DNA of 64,000 bases from Bradyrhizobium sp. 170 (GTDB lineage: Bacteria; Pseudomonadota; Alphaproteobacteria; Rhizobiales; Xanthobacteraceae). The position numbers were made by a program, and so were the translations under genes. The stretch covers positions 7,254,001-7,318,000 of the forward strand of contig NZ_CP064703.1 in the NCBI RefSeq assembly GCF_023101085.1, written 5' to 3'. The first letter of the stretch is position 1. Every line of letters starts with the position of its first letter. Below, in pieces: positions 7,760 to 16,563 of the stretch. Below the pieces are notes generated by a model, which saw only the letters and a list, made by a program, of their open reading frames with translations, had not been told where the DNA came from and did no database searches.

Positions 7760-9268
7760 TTGGAAAATCTCGAAGCTCTCATGCACGGGTTTGGCATCGC
7801 GCTATCAGGCAATCACATCTTCCTGATGTTGATCGGCGTGCTGCTCGGCATTCTCGTCGGCGTGTTGCCCGGGCTCGGGGCGCCCAACGGCGTTTCGCTG
7901 CTGCTGCCGCTCACCTTCGGGATGCAGCCGGTATCGGCCATCATCCTGCTCTCATCGATGTATTGGGGCGCATTGTTCGGCGGCTCGGTCACTTCCATCC
8001 TCTTCAATATTCCAGGCGAGCCCTCCTCGGTCGCGACCACGTTTGACGGCTATCCCATGGCGCGCGACGGCAGGCCGACCACGGCGCTGGCGACGGCGTT
8101 CGGCTCGGCCGCCTTTGGCGCGCTCGCCGGTGTCGTTCTCATTACGCTCTCGGCGTCTTGGGTCGCGCAAGTGGCGCTGGCCTTTGGACCTCCCGAATAT
8201 TTCGCGGTCTATTTTCTGGCGTTTGCGAGCTTCGTGGGCATGGGCGGCTCGCCACCGATCAAGACGCTGGTGTCACTCGCGATCGGCTTTGCCCTGGCCG
8301 CCGTCGGGATCGACACGGTCTCCGGCAGCGTGCGGCTCACCATGGGCATCGACGAGATGGTGAAGGGTGTCAGCTTCGTGGTCGCCGTCATGGGCCTGTT
8401 CGGCATCGGCGAGTTGCTGATTGCGGTGGAAGAGGAGTTTCACGTCAAGGCCATCTCCTCCAAAGTGGAGTGGCGTGAAGTCTTCCGCGCGCTCGCGGGT
8501 CTTCCGCGATATGGCTGGGCGCTGTTGCGCAGCGCGGCGATCGGTTGCTGGATGGGTATTACACCGGGGGGCCCGACCGCCGCATCGTTCATGAGCTACG
8601 GCATCGCCAAGCGTCTTTCGCCACGGCATGCGAATTTTGGCGAAGGCGAGCCGGAGGGTATCGTCGCTCCGGAAGCCGCGGATCATGCCGCCGGCACCAG
8701 CGCCCTGCTTCCCATGCTGTCGCTCGGCATTCCCGGATCGGCTACCGCAGCCGTCATGATGGGTGGCCTGATGATCTGGGGACTGAATCCCGGACCGATG
8801 CTGTTCGTCGAGCAGAAGGACTTTGTCTGGGGATTGATCGCTTCGATGTATCTCGGCAACGTCGTGGCTGTGGTTCTGGTGCTGTTGACGGTGCCGATCT
8901 TCGCGGCGCTAATGCGGGTGCCGTTCTTCATCATCGCGCCGGTGATCGTCATCATCTGTACGGTCGGAGCCTACTCGGTTTCCAATTCCTATCTCGACGT
9001 CATGTTGATGATGGGATTCGGCGTTTTGGGATATCTGTTCAAGAAACTTCATTACCCTCTGGCGCCGCTGGTGCTGGCGATCGTGATTGGCGACAAGGCG
9101 GAAGATGCATTTCGCCAGTCGATGCTGATGTCGAGGGGCTCGCTCGGAATATTCTTTGCGAAACCGCTGGTGACAACGCTGATCCTGCTCGGCGCGGCGC
9201 TGCTTCTGATGCCGGTGATCTGGCGAACGATCGGCCGAATGATGCAGCGGTCAGAGGTAAAGCCATGA
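7760..9268 (+). CDS. Tripartite tricarboxylate transporter large membrane subunit, TctA family
   Basis: A 502-residue integral membrane protein of the TctA family, full length. The signature region GVLPGLGAPNGVSLLLPLTF (residues 31-50), the segment GGSVTSILFNIPGEPSSVATTFDGYPMA (residues 75-102) and the second-half repeat PGGPTAAS...LGIPGSATAAVMMGGLMIWGLNPGP are characteristic. About twelve transmembrane helices are visible. The start is TTG at 7760, supported by a GGGAG ribosome binding site eight bases upstream. TctA forms the sodium- or proton-coupled channel that works with TctB and the periplasmic binding protein. Confidence 0.93.
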   Translation: MENLEALMHGFGIALSGNHIFLMLIGVLLGILVGVLPGLGAPNGVSLLLPLTFGMQPVSAIILLSSMYWGALFGGSVTSILFNIPGEPSSVATTFDGYPMARDGRPTTALATAFGSAAFGALAGVVLITLSASWVAQVALAFGPPEYFAVYFLAFASFVGMGGSPPIKTLVSLAIGFALAAVGIDTVSGSVRLTMGIDEMVKGVSFVVAVMGLFGIGELLIAVEEEFHVKAISSKVEWREVFRALAGLPRYGWALLRSAAIGCWMGITPGGPTAASFMSYGIAKRLSPRHANFGEGEPEGIVAPEAADHAAGTSALLPMLSLGIPGSATAAVMMGGLMIWGLNPGPMLFVEQKDFVWGLIASMYLGNVVAVVLVLLTVPIFAALMRVPFFIIAPVIVIICTVGAYSVSNSYLDVMLMMGFGVLGYLFKKLHYPLAPLVLAIVIGDKAEDAFRQSMLMSRGSLGIFFAKPLVTTLILLGAALLLMPVIWRTIGRMMQRSEVKP

Positions 9269-9308
9269 TAATCGCACAGAACAGATTGACCGCAGGAAGG
9301 CCCGGGAG

Positions 9309-10313
9309 ATGATGAGACCGATCATAGCGCTTGCGATGGGTGATCCCGCCGGCATCAGCCCGGAACTGACGGCCCGACTCCTCGCCCTCGACGACGTCGT
9401 CAGCAAAGCCCGGATCGTCGTCATCGGCGACCGCCGCGTGCTCGACGACGGCGCGCGCGTTGCCGCGGTGAAGCTTGACTTGATATCGGCACCACCCGAC
9501 GCCGACCTCTCGAAGGAAGAGCGGGCACCGGTTTTCATCGATCTCGGTCATCTCGATCCGGCATCGGTCGCGCGAAGCACCGCGACGGCCGAAGGTGGCC
9601 GGTTTGCGCTGGCGAATTATCGTCAAGCGCTGACGATGGCACGTGACGGCCGGGCCGACGCCGTCTGCTTTACGCCATTCAACAAGAATGCCATGCGCCT
9701 TGCGCACCCCGTCTATGACGACGAGATCAGCTTTTCGGCCGACGTGGTCGGGCTCGACGGCCCGGCGAGCGAATTCAATGTACTGGAAGGACTTTGGAAC
9801 GCGCGCGTTACATCGCATATCCCGCTTGCGGAGGTCGCAGCGCATATCACCAGGGAACGCGTCCTGCGCGCGCTGCGGCTCACCGATGCCTCGATGCAAA
9901 CAGCAGGCTTCCAGCGACCGCGCATTGCGGTCGCCGGCCTCAACCCCCATGCCGGCGATGGTGGAAATTTCGGACGGGAAGAGATTGACGCGATCGGACC
10001 GGCGGTGGTCGAAGCCGCCGCTGGCGGGATCGCAACTGAAGGCCCGTTTCCCGCAGACACCGTGTTCCTGCGCGCCAAAGGCGGCGCATTCGACGCCGTG
10101 CTGACGATGTATCATGACCAGGGCCAGATCGCGATGAAACTGATGGGCTTCGATCGCGGCGTGACACTGCTGGGCGGCTTTCCGTTTCCGATCTGTACGC
10201 CGGCACACGGAACGGCCTACGATATCGCTGGCAAGGGAATCGCAGGGGTCGGAGCCGCGCGCGCGGCGATCCTGCTTGCGGCGGAAATGGCGCAGAAACA
10301 AAGACGGATTTGA
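9309..10313 (+). CDS. PdxA-family dehydrogenase
   Basis: A 334-residue protein of the PdxA family (4-hydroxythreonine-4-phosphate dehydrogenase-like). Visible signatures are MGDPAGISPELTARL at the N-terminus, FTPFNKNAM near residue 120, the metal-ligand histidine segments TSHIPLAEV and MYHDQGQIAMK, and GLNPHAGDGG. Paralogues of PdxA outside pyridoxine synthesis act in catabolic clusters, for example on four-carbon acid-sugar phosphates or aromatic cis-diols. Its place as last gene of the TTT/CoA-transferase cluster, 40 bp after TctA, suggests a catabolic role here rather than vitamin B6 synthesis. I have not assigned the symbol pdxA for that reason. Confidence 0.85.
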   Translation: MMRPIIALAMGDPAGISPELTARLLALDDVVSKARIVVIGDRRVLDDGARVAAVKLDLISAPPDADLSKEERAPVFIDLGHLDPASVARSTATAEGGRFALANYRQALTMARDGRADAVCFTPFNKNAMRLAHPVYDDEISFSADVVGLDGPASEFNVLEGLWNARVTSHIPLAEVAAHITRERVLRALRLTDASMQTAGFQRPRIAVAGLNPHAGDGGNFGREEIDAIGPAVVEAAAGGIATEGPFPADTVFLRAKGGAFDAVLTMYHDQGQIAMKLMGFDRGVTLLGGFPFPICTPAHGTAYDIAGKGIAGVGAARAAILLAAEMAQKQRRI

Positions 10314-10555
10314 ATCTGCGCTGCGCAACGAACCAGACATTCGGCTCTTGATATGTATTGGACGTTATCGGGAATTGAAGCAGCCAGCCCGCACCTCGCT
10401 TAGGAGAGTCGCCTGGCTAATGACCGCTTTGCGCCAGAACCGGACGTACGCGAAATGTCGCTTTTGACCCATCTGCGACATTGGGCAGCACTCAAGAAAG
10501 TGCACGATCTCACTTGATCGGCGGAATGGTTCGCGCAGGCGGCGATGTCCTGAGC
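10314..10555. repeat. Intergenic region with degenerate dispersed repeat
   Basis: The stretch around 10422-10480 (tgaccgctttgcgccagaac, then gaaatgtcgcttttgaccca) reads like a worn copy of the short repeat with 'tgtccgctttt' cores found in several gaps of this window. No coding frame has a credible start. Confidence 0.35.
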
Positions 10556-10738
10556 CTACGCGCTTATGTTCAACTGCCGCAGCACGTCAGCGATGAGTTG
10601 CTTCACGTCCTGATGGCCACCGTTGCTGAAGGTGATGCGCGTGCCTTGTCCGTCGGGCAGTGGTGTGGCGGTCACGATCCTATCCGTGTTGATGACGATG
10701 GGCTGATCGTCCGGTTGCGTGAACTGCACGAATGCCAT
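10556..10738 (-). CDS. Small conserved-looking protein, FlbD-like pattern
   Basis: A 60-residue protein starting MAFVQFTQPDDQPIVINTDR. Alternating hydrophobic residues, the segment IVTATPLPDGQGTRITFSNG and a helical end (VKQLIADVLRQLN) give a small beta-rich fold with a C-terminal helix. This pattern resembles the FlbD family of short flagellum-linked proteins, but no flagellar genes are nearby and the resemblance is weak. The longer frame to 10918 overlaps low-complexity arginine-rich sequence, so the shorter start is preferred. Confidence 0.5.
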   Translation of the reverse strand: MAFVQFTQPDDQPIVINTDRIVTATPLPDGQGTRITFSNGGHQDVKQLIADVLRQLNISA

Positions 10739-11041
10739 GAAAGATCGATCCTGCCTGTTGGGCGCGAGCCGCGCGCGGCGCCCCGAAACCTGCGACGCGC
10801 GGGCGTCAAGGTCAAGCCTGTGTACCGAAAACGTAAAGGCGAGGCGCTTCAAACGGCTTGCGGCGTTTGTGCCCGCTCCACCCGACGCGCCGCCTCGCTT
10901 CCCGGTGAAGGGCCGCACTCATCTACGCGGTTGCGGAATGACCGCTGTTGGCCCAACTCTGACCTAGCCAGATGTCCGCTTTTGTGCTGCTGTTGGGGGC
11001 GAAGCGCTCTACGCGTCTAGATAGAGATCTAGGACGAATGA
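10739..11041. repeat. Intergenic region with degenerate dispersed repeat
   Basis: About 300 bp with no gene that I trust. The segment 10938-11000 (tgaccgctgttggcccaact, then agatgtccgcttttgtgctg) again resembles the dispersed repeat noted at 3293 and 10422. Confidence 0.35.
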
Positions 11042-11440
11042 ATGCGGCAGATTCCGTTGGGAGCCAGAGGAACATCGACATTGCGGGTGCTACCCGAACA
11101 TCTTGCCGACCGGTTCAAGGACGCCATATTGCCGCAAGTGCTTGCGACGCCCGTGATGATTTTGATAATGGAAAACGCCGCGCTCAATGCCATCAGACCG
11201 TTTTTGGATGCAGGTGAAAGTGCGGTCGGCACCGCAGTAGATGTACAGCACTTCGCCGCCACGCCTGTAGGCCACGAGGTGTGCGCGACGGCCGAGGTAG
11301 TCAACGTCGAGGGAAAACGAGTTGACTTCAAGGTGTCGGCAAGCGACGGCATAGAGGAGATCGGCAGCGGAACCCACCAACGAATTGTGATCGATCTTCG
11401 TTCGTTCAACGAGCGCCTTGCCAAAAAGAGGGGCTACTAA
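11042..11440 (+). CDS. Thioesterase family protein (hot-dog fold)
   Basis: A 132-residue hot-dog-fold protein resembling the fluoroacetyl-CoA thioesterase-like family. The segment VMILIMENAALNAIRPFLDAGESAVGTAVDVQHFAATPVGHEVCATAEVV carries the expected catalytic-type glutamate (MENAA) and the histidine of the strand after it, followed by the family's VEGKRVDFKVSASDG and HQR-V-I ending. An AGGA motif lies eight bases before the ATG. Likely hydrolyses a small acyl-CoA. No operon partner; substrate unknown. Confidence 0.8.
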   Translation: MRQIPLGARGTSTLRVLPEHLADRFKDAILPQVLATPVMILIMENAALNAIRPFLDAGESAVGTAVDVQHFAATPVGHEVCATAEVVNVEGKRVDFKVSASDGIEEIGSGTHQRIVIDLRSFNERLAKKRGY

Positions 11441-11620
11441 CGCAACGGTCGGCCTGACATTGCGGCCAGCTCTTGACACAAGGCGTGCGCCAAGAGGCGA
11501 CCAGTGCCAAGGCGCTTCCGTGATCGGGCGCTGTCGCCGTCAGCCATGATGGCGTCACGGCCCCGCGTGCCGGACCTGCTCGTGAGGGAGCGGAAGGAGC
11601 AACCAGAAGGCGAGAATAGC

Positions 11621-12064
11621 GTGACTTCTCAGTGGCAGTATCAGGTTAGGTTCGATGTGAACGATTCTGCTACGGCGGAATTGGCACGCCGAAAACTCCG
11701 TGATCCGGCACTGGCGCCGCTGTTCGATGTCCTCGCCGAGCATCGCGCTGCGCTGAAATGCCAGTTCGACGCCTTTGCGGAGTATGTCGCCGCAGCAGAA
11801 GAGCACGGCGTCGAAAACTATCCGCTCTACCAATGGACGAAGGCGACGATCGAGAATCCGGCGAAGAAGGAAAAGTATTTGAAATCCTTTACGCTCTACG
11901 TGGACGACCGGGAGGTCTATGGCAAGGAGATTGCTGACGCGCTGGAGGCGGACTTGCAACCGCTGGCCACTAGCGGGCTCATCTCGCGAATATCCAAGTA
12001 CGATACCAATCCCGCCAACAATCCTCAGTCGCCGCAGCGCCCCCGCGAGCGGAGCGATCCGTAA
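11621..12064 (+). CDS. Hypothetical protein
   Basis: A 147-residue protein, probably starting at GTG 11621 (VTSQWQYQVRFDV), with AAGG ten bases upstream. The upstream ORF extension is arginine/proline-rich and unlikely to be translated. The protein is soluble and mixed alpha/beta, with an acidic middle part (AEHRAALKCQFDAFAEYVAAAEEHG) and a C-terminal tail rich in N, P and S. I do not recognise the family. It has no signal peptide or membrane segment. Confidence 0.6.
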   Translation: MTSQWQYQVRFDVNDSATAELARRKLRDPALAPLFDVLAEHRAALKCQFDAFAEYVAAAEEHGVENYPLYQWTKATIENPAKKEKYLKSFTLYVDDREVYGKEIADALEADLQPLATSGLISRISKYDTNPANNPQSPQRPRERSDP

Positions 12065-12162
12065 GGGTACGCTGCCGGGAGAGGTAAGGTCATCCGAACC
12101 GCCGATTGTCGGCGACTTGTTCGCGAAAATCGTTCCCGGGAAACTAGGCCATCCTCTCCTAG

Positions 12163-12408
12163 GATGGCGAAAGCGAACAGGTCAACCTGCTCGCCGAGCT
12201 TCCCTTCGATCTATCGCGGAAGCCTGAGGGTCTGCTGCTGCTCGAGAAGAAGGCCTCAGACTTGGGCGTGCTCATCTTGTTCGACGGTGACAAGGAAGGT
12301 TCGCCTACTCCCGTGACCTCCGGCCAGGATAAGGTCATGTTTGGTATCCAGGTCATTGACGGGCCAGCGATTAATGGCATCGGTCCTTCAGCTCCGTTCG
12401 CGTACTGA
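12163..12408 (+). pseudogene. C-terminal coding remnant
   Basis: A frame of about 81 codons with strongly protein-like composition (for example PEGLLLLEKKASDLGVLILF and DKVMFGIQVIDGPAINGIG) ends at a TGA at 12406. It has no start codon: a TAG stop immediately precedes it and the nearby ATG at 12164 is out of frame. The simplest reading is the tail of a gene whose front was deleted. The family is not recognised. Confidence 0.35.
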
Positions 12409-12468
12409 GCACAAGCACCCGAATTTCCGAATGTGCCTACCCCGGAGTTCATCCAAGGATAGTCTTCG

Positions 12469-12663
12469 TCAGGTTCGTGTTGGCTTCCGGGGATGGAATA
12501 GCTCTTCGACGGACTGTTTCGGTTCCTTGATCCGAGAGCGGTCCTTGCGATCGTTCTTCTGTGCTTCGAGTTTCTGCAGGAAACGGAAACGCGGCGATCG
12601 CGTCGCGTGCCCCGATCGGCCGTGCTTGGTCATGCCGAAACCCTTTTGGCCGCCATGCGTCAT
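12469..12663 (-). CDS. Possible small basic protein
   Basis: A 64-codon frame beginning MTHGGQKGFGMTKHGRSGHA and rich in lysine and arginine (KNDRKDRSRIKEPKQ). It could be a small nucleic-acid-binding protein or a chance frame; no recognisable family and only a weak ribosome binding site. Reported at low confidence because it is the best-looking frame in this gene-poor stretch. Confidence 0.25.
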   Translation of the reverse strand: MTHGGQKGFGMTKHGRSGHATRSPRFRFLQKLEAQKNDRKDRSRIKEPKQSVEELFHPRKPTRT

Positions 12664-13142
12664 TGATCACCAACGAAAGCTGTGCTCATTTCTTGCACCC
12701 GGGAGCCGCCACCGGGGCCAAGCTTCATGCGGTTCGCCGAAAGCACAATTAGAGGGAAAGGATAGCCCTGATCGTCAAAAGGCGCGAGGCTGGGACGGTC
12801 GGTTTGCGAAAGCAAAATGCTGCAGTGCGGCGCGGCAGGATGTGCAAAACATCACCAAGCTTGATCACGATCAGCGCGCCGCCCGCGCTTTCGCGGACCA
12901 CCTTATCGAGGACCTTCGTGATGCCTGAGCTAAATCTGCTGACCGCAACTCGCGAGAGTAGCAGAGATTGGTATGCCCGGAACGGAGCCAATCGGATGAA
13001 AACCTCGAAAACGATCGCCGAAGCGGTGGCCGGTCTGGAGCGGTTGATGACCGCAGAGAAGAACGAGGAGGAGCCCTCAGGGTCGTCCTGCGCTCCGTGA
13101 GGAAGGTGCTCGCCCCCAGCGGGCTTTTCATGATCGCGGACC

Positions 13143-13259
13143 GACTATGCGGCTGTTGAAGCTAGGGCGAACCGCCTGCCCAGCCGCTCCTTTGGCCCGC
13201 CAGATCGCGACGAGGCCTACAACAAGGCGGCCGCCCTGGCGGACTCGTTTCTGGCTTAG
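13143..13259 (+). pseudogene. C-terminal coding remnant
   Basis: A short frame reading DYAAVEARANRLPSRSFGPP and on to a TAG stop, with alanine-rich helical composition. It is closed upstream by a TGA at 13131. The overlapping frame that begins at ATG 13130 reads MIADRLCGC and then stops, so the join between the two is consistent with a frameshifted gene. Unknown family. Confidence 0.25.
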
Positions 13260-13404
13260 AACGACTCGCTTCTGCTCTTAAGGCACACGGAAGGCAGGAC
13301 ACGCATTCGGCCGAGGCGGCGCCCTAGAACCCGTGTCCGTTCGCGACTGCTAAGTTCATTGCAGAATGGAAGCGACTCGGCCCGCGGTCGAAACGCCTCC
13401 GCAG

Positions 13405-13878
13405 TTAGCCCGTACCGGCAAGGTGATGAATGAGTGGCCTAGGATCGCTTGCGGTCAGATCCAAAGTCGCCAGAGTGATGGGCAAGTTGAAACGGCGTGG
13501 CCCAGCACTTCCCGGATTGAGATAGAGCACGCCGCTGACAGTCTCAATCAGCGGCCGATGCGAGTGGCCAGAAATAACCACGTCGATCCCGCACGACACC
13601 GGATCGAGTTGCAGTTCGTGGATGTCGTGGAGGACATAGATGGAATGCCCGCCGAGCCTTACCATCTGGGTGTCCGGATAGTTTTCCGCCCACTGGCCCT
13701 TATCGACGTTCCCTCTGATCGCAATAACAGGCGCAATCCGGCGGAGTCCGTCCAGGACGTTCGGACCACCGATGTCGCCGGCATGGATTATATGCGTCAC
13801 TCCGGCGAGCCGTTGCCCGGCCTCTGGACGCAGGAGTCCGTGGGTATCCGAGATAACTCCGATTTTGAGCACTACCAC
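13405..13878 (-). CDS. YfcE-type metallophosphoesterase
   Basis: A 157-residue calcineurin-like phosphoesterase of the YfcE/MJ0936 family, full length. All metal-binding motifs are present: GVISDTHG near residue 8, HAGDIGG near residue 33, GNVD near residue 57, and SGHSHRPL near residue 104, with an NPGSAGPRR ending. Such enzymes are manganese-dependent phosphodiesterases with broad specificity. Stands alone. The antisense plus-strand frame over the same bases has no family features. Confidence 0.88.
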   Translation of the reverse strand: MVVLKIGVISDTHGLLRPEAGQRLAGVTHIIHAGDIGGPNVLDGLRRIAPVIAIRGNVDKGQWAENYPDTQMVRLGGHSIYVLHDIHELQLDPVSCGIDVVISGHSHRPLIETVSGVLYLNPGSAGPRRFNLPITLATLDLTASDPRPLIHHLAGTG

Positions 13879-14239
13879 ATGATCCTGGTCGCCCGACAGT
13901 ACGGAAGGATAGCAAATTACCGGCCGTTACCTTTACTGAGTTGACCCGATGTTAGGCCCTACCCGTGGCAGAGCAAAAGCCCCTTAAGGCCCAGGACCTT
14001 CGGTCCCGATAAGAGACCACAGTTTCAGCGCCCGTGAATACGCGACAGACAATTTACAGAAATGGTAACTCTCAATTCCATAACCCGCGCTTGTAAGCCG
14101 CGGCGTGCTCCTTGTGTCCGCTTTCCGCCAGCAGCGGTCGTCCCGACAAGGACGCGATTGGTAGAGTCGAGGTGTGACGCGGTAGCTTTAGGTTCGAGCA
14201 TATCTGTTGCCGCCCCTTTCGTCTGGCGGTGCCTTACTG
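13879..14239. other. Spacer and downstream flank of the group II intron
   Basis: No credible protein gene. The segment about 14130-14240 continues the intron-associated conserved block beyond domain V (on the minus strand it reads AGACGAAAGGGGCGGCAACA). Around 14110-14140 another dispersed-repeat-like piece occurs (gtccgctttccgccagcagc). A small perfect hairpin, GGACC-TTC-GGTCC, lies at 13994-14006. Confidence 0.35.
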
Positions 14240-14275
14240 GCTCGACCATGGCGCCGTTTTCACACCCCGCTCATC

Positions 14276-14308
14276 GAACCGGACAGGCAGATTTCCCGCA
14301 TCCGGCTC
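14276..14308 (-). ncRNA. Group II intron domain V
   Basis: On the minus strand the sequence reads GAGCCGGAUGCGGG, then AAAUCUGCC and UGUCCGGUUC. This is the 34-nt-class catalytic hairpin of group II introns: the 5' and 3' arms pair (GAGCCGGA with UCCGGUUC) with an AGC-type triad near the base. It follows the maturase stop by 12 bases. Confidence 0.8.
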
Positions 14309-14320
14309 TCGGACAAAACT

Positions 14321-15652
14321 TCACGCCTTCACCCACGGCACGTCGTGCCCAAGCCTGCTCAGGCGTACGAGCCCAAAGTGCCCGTAAAGATGCGAGAGTG
14401 GATAGGTCCCGCCCTTGCGACGCCTGGTTTTGTGCTTGACCTGCAACCACCGGCGCAACCGCATCGCTGTGTAGCTGTCGAGCGCCCGATACGCCTTGCT
14501 GACGGTGCCTACTTGGAAGTAGTTCGCCCATCCGCGCAGCGTACGGTTCACCTTGCCCACCAGCTTTGTGGTTTCTTGCCATGTCCCGGTTCGGTCGGTC
14601 AGTGCATGGATCTGCTCAACCATGCGCTTGATGCTCTTCTTCGATGGCCGGTAACCCAGGCGCGCCTGGCCGGTTCTCGCAGAATACATTCGTCCGAACG
14701 TGTAACCCAGGAAGTCGAACTCTCCTTCCGGAACATTGCAGATTCGCGTCTTCTCCTCGTTGACCGTGAGCTTCAGCTTGCTCATGATCTTGCGCAGTTG
14801 TTGCAATGCCTGATCGGCATTGCCTTTCTTGCACAGGATCACAAGGTCGTCGGCATAGGTCACGATACGACTGCCGAGGCATTGCTCCAGTCCGAGCTTC
14901 TTCCATCCCAGCACGAACCGGCGCATGTATATATTCGCCAGCAGCGGTGAGATGGGTGAGCCCTGCGGAATGCCGCGCCGGCTGTCCCGGGCTTCGGTCG
15001 TGCGCGTCTTCCTTCCTCGATCATCGGTTTCTTCCACGGGGCATTCCAGCCACATCTTGATCAGATGCAGCACGCGCCGATCAACGATCCGGCGCGCTAC
15101 CGACTGTAATAACTCGGCATGGGGGATGCTTCCGAAGTAGTCCGCGAGGTCGGCATCGACGACTTCCGGGTGGCCACGGAACAGCAGCCCTTCCACCTTG
15201 ACCACCGCCTGTTGGGCATTCCGCCCTGGACGGTACGCGTACAGTTCGGGTGGAAGGTCGGCTTCGAAGATCGGCTCCAGCACCAGCATTGTTGCTGTCA
15301 TGCAGACCCGATCCCGCACGGTCGAGATGCCCAGCGGCCTGAGCGTGCCGTTGGCCTTCGGGATGAACACTCTTCTGATAGGATCCGGTTGGTAGCTCTC
15401 CTCCCTGAGCGCAAGCGCCAGTTCGCCGAGCCACCGCTCCACGCCATACGCCTCAATGTCCGCGAAGTCCTGGCCGTCTACCCCCGGTGCGCCCTTGTTG
15501 GAGCGGCACTGGGCGAACGCATGAGCCAGGATGTCCTCGCGGCTGATCTTGTCGTACAGCGCGTAGAAGCGATAGCCGGCTTCTGCCTTCGCTTTCGCGT
15601 GCAACGCCTTCTGCAGCTTCTGAACAGTTTTCGGAGTTGATAGGTTGCCCAA
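14321..15652 (-). CDS. ltrA: Group II intron reverse transcriptase/maturase
   Basis: A 443-residue intron-encoded protein. The reverse transcriptase domain covers about residues 60-300, with the fingers motif [17 protein letters not shown], the [15 protein letters not shown] motif and the catalytic YADDLVIL. It is followed by the maturase (X) domain ([14 protein letters not shown]). The C-terminus ends [20 protein letters not shown] with no HNH endonuclease domain, so retrohoming would not use the usual endonuclease step. Full length and intact. It sits inside the intron RNA as usual for domain IV open frames. Confidence 0.95.
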   Translation of the reverse strand: MGNLSTPKTVQKLQKALHAKAKAEAGYRFYALYDKISREDILAHAFAQCRSNKGAPGVDGQDFADIEAYGVERWLGELALALREESYQPDPIRRVFIPKANGTLRPLGISTVRDRVCMTATMLVLEPIFEADLPPELYAYRPGRNAQQAVVKVEGLLFRGHPEVVDADLADYFGSIPHAELLQSVARRIVDRRVLHLIKMWLECPVEETDDRGRKTRTTEARDSRRGIPQGSPISPLLANIYMRRFVLGWKKLGLEQCLGSRIVTYADDLVILCKKGNADQALQQLRKIMSKLKLTVNEEKTRICNVPEGEFDFLGYTFGRMYSARTGQARLGYRPSKKSIKRMVEQIHALTDRTGTWQETTKLVGKVNRTLRGWANYFQVGTVSKAYRALDSYTAMRLRRWLQVKHKTRRRKGGTYPLSHLYGHFGLVRLSRLGHDVPWVKA

Positions 15653-16147
15653 TCTCCAAATCCCTCACCACTTGTTGCGTCTGTCTTGAACTGAGGTCCC
15701 TTCCCTCCCCCGGCGTTACCCGGCTTCAGCGGTAATACGAACCTCTCCGCCACCCCATGGCGCCCGATCTGTCCCTCGCGGGCGCTCGGTTGGTCATCGC
15801 TGACCGCGCCATGGGGCTTCCCGTGTTGCGTACGCTTTCCTTGTGTACATGCCGCCGCCACTACCCCGGCGCAGCGTCTGAACGTATCGTTTCGCTCATT
15901 TCATCCAGACGTATCAGTCTTCCCCGAAAGGGTTGTCGGGTCGACCTGCGCATTGTCCTTTTCGAGGCTTGCTCGGCGTTCACTCGCGTTGCGGCCTGCA
16001 CACTCGCGCTGTCACCAATTCGTGACACGCTAATCGAAGGCTTCAGCCACTTCGTTACCTCCATGACTGCTCCGATGCTTCCGGCTGGAGCGGTTGCCGG
16101 GTGGGGTTTGCACCCACTGGAAAGCGCCGCCTTTGCACGGCGCACAC

Positions 16148-16167
16148 CCATCTCGGACATCAGATGG
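16148..16167 (-). other. Hairpin adjoining the intron 5' junction
   Basis: CCATCT and AGATGG, separated by 8 bases, form a perfect 6-bp stem. The stem ends at the base next to the predicted intron start at 16147. Some group II introns insert at such hairpins, often transcription terminators. The palindrome is seen directly; its role as a target is inference. Confidence 0.45.
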
Positions 16168-16368
16168 CTGAATGCAGGCGGATGTAACGCGCGCACCCGT
16201 TATCCGTTGAGGCGGGAGGAGCCTCATCCGCAATTCGACAGCATCTTCTGGAGTATTGCCTCGACCCGAGTGCGGCGAAATCTCAAGTTCCTCAGGCGCA
16301 TACTCAGCCAATCACCGCTCCGCCTCCTTGGCAGAGTGTTGCGCTCCCGCCTGTTCGAGGGAAGCATC

Positions 16369-16563
16369 ATGCCCCAATCTCAACGCCTCTCGTCCGTCAT
16401 TCCATTCGCTGCAATTGAGCGCCCCACCTGTCCGAAGTGCAAGGCCCAGATAATGCTCGTTAGCATCGAGCCAGCACGCGCCCGGGGCGTCGACTTGCAA
16501 ACGTTTGAATGCGCCGTCTGCAATCAGTGCTTACGAGCTTTGCCGCGTTTGAAGACCCCATGA
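16369..16563 (+). CDS. Small zinc-ribbon-like protein
   Basis: A 64-residue protein starting MPQSQRLSSVIPFAAIERPT. Two CxxC pairs (CPKC near residue 21 and CAVC near residue 49) spaced about 25 residues apart suggest a zinc ribbon. A GAGGGAAG ribosome binding site stands just before the ATG, and the longer open frame to 15757 crosses the intron and is not coding. Function unknown; small zinc-ribbon proteins of this size are common in rhizobia. Confidence 0.6.
   Translation: MPQSQRLSSVIPFAAIERPTCPKCKAQIMLVSIEPARARGVDLQTFECAVCNQCLRALPRLKTP

Larger units (their letters stand above)
12409..13404. other. Gene-poor stretch with coding remnants
   Basis: About 1 kb with no gene I can call with confidence. 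Both strands show short stretches of coding-like sequence, for example minus-strand VLDKVVRESAGGALIVIKLG near 12830-12925 and plus-strand KTIAEAVAGLERLMTAEKNE near 13005-13065, that change phase or lack starts. It reads as a graveyard of decayed genes between the 147-residue hypothetical and the phosphodiesterase. Confidence 0.4.
14240..16147 (-). mobile_element. Group II intron with reverse transcriptase/maturase
   Basis: A bacterial group II intron on the minus strand. The 5' end is placed at 16147, where the RNA would begin GUGUG, close to the GUGYG consensus, directly next to a hairpin in the flanking DNA. About 495 nt of structured leader precede the maturase gene (domain I to IV), then the maturase (15652 to 14321), then domain V at 14308-14276. 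The 3' end is not certain; the conserved sequence may run on to about 14130. The intron carries no sign of internal stops or frameshift, so it may still be mobile. Confidence 0.85.

Noticed and set aside
9039..10340. A 433-codon minus-strand frame opposite the PdxA-like gene
   Set aside because: Antisense shadow typical of high-GC DNA; no recognisable motif.
14271..14582. Short frames inside the intron region, for example 103 codons at 14271-14582
   Set aside because: They are shadow frames over the intron RNA and maturase gene.
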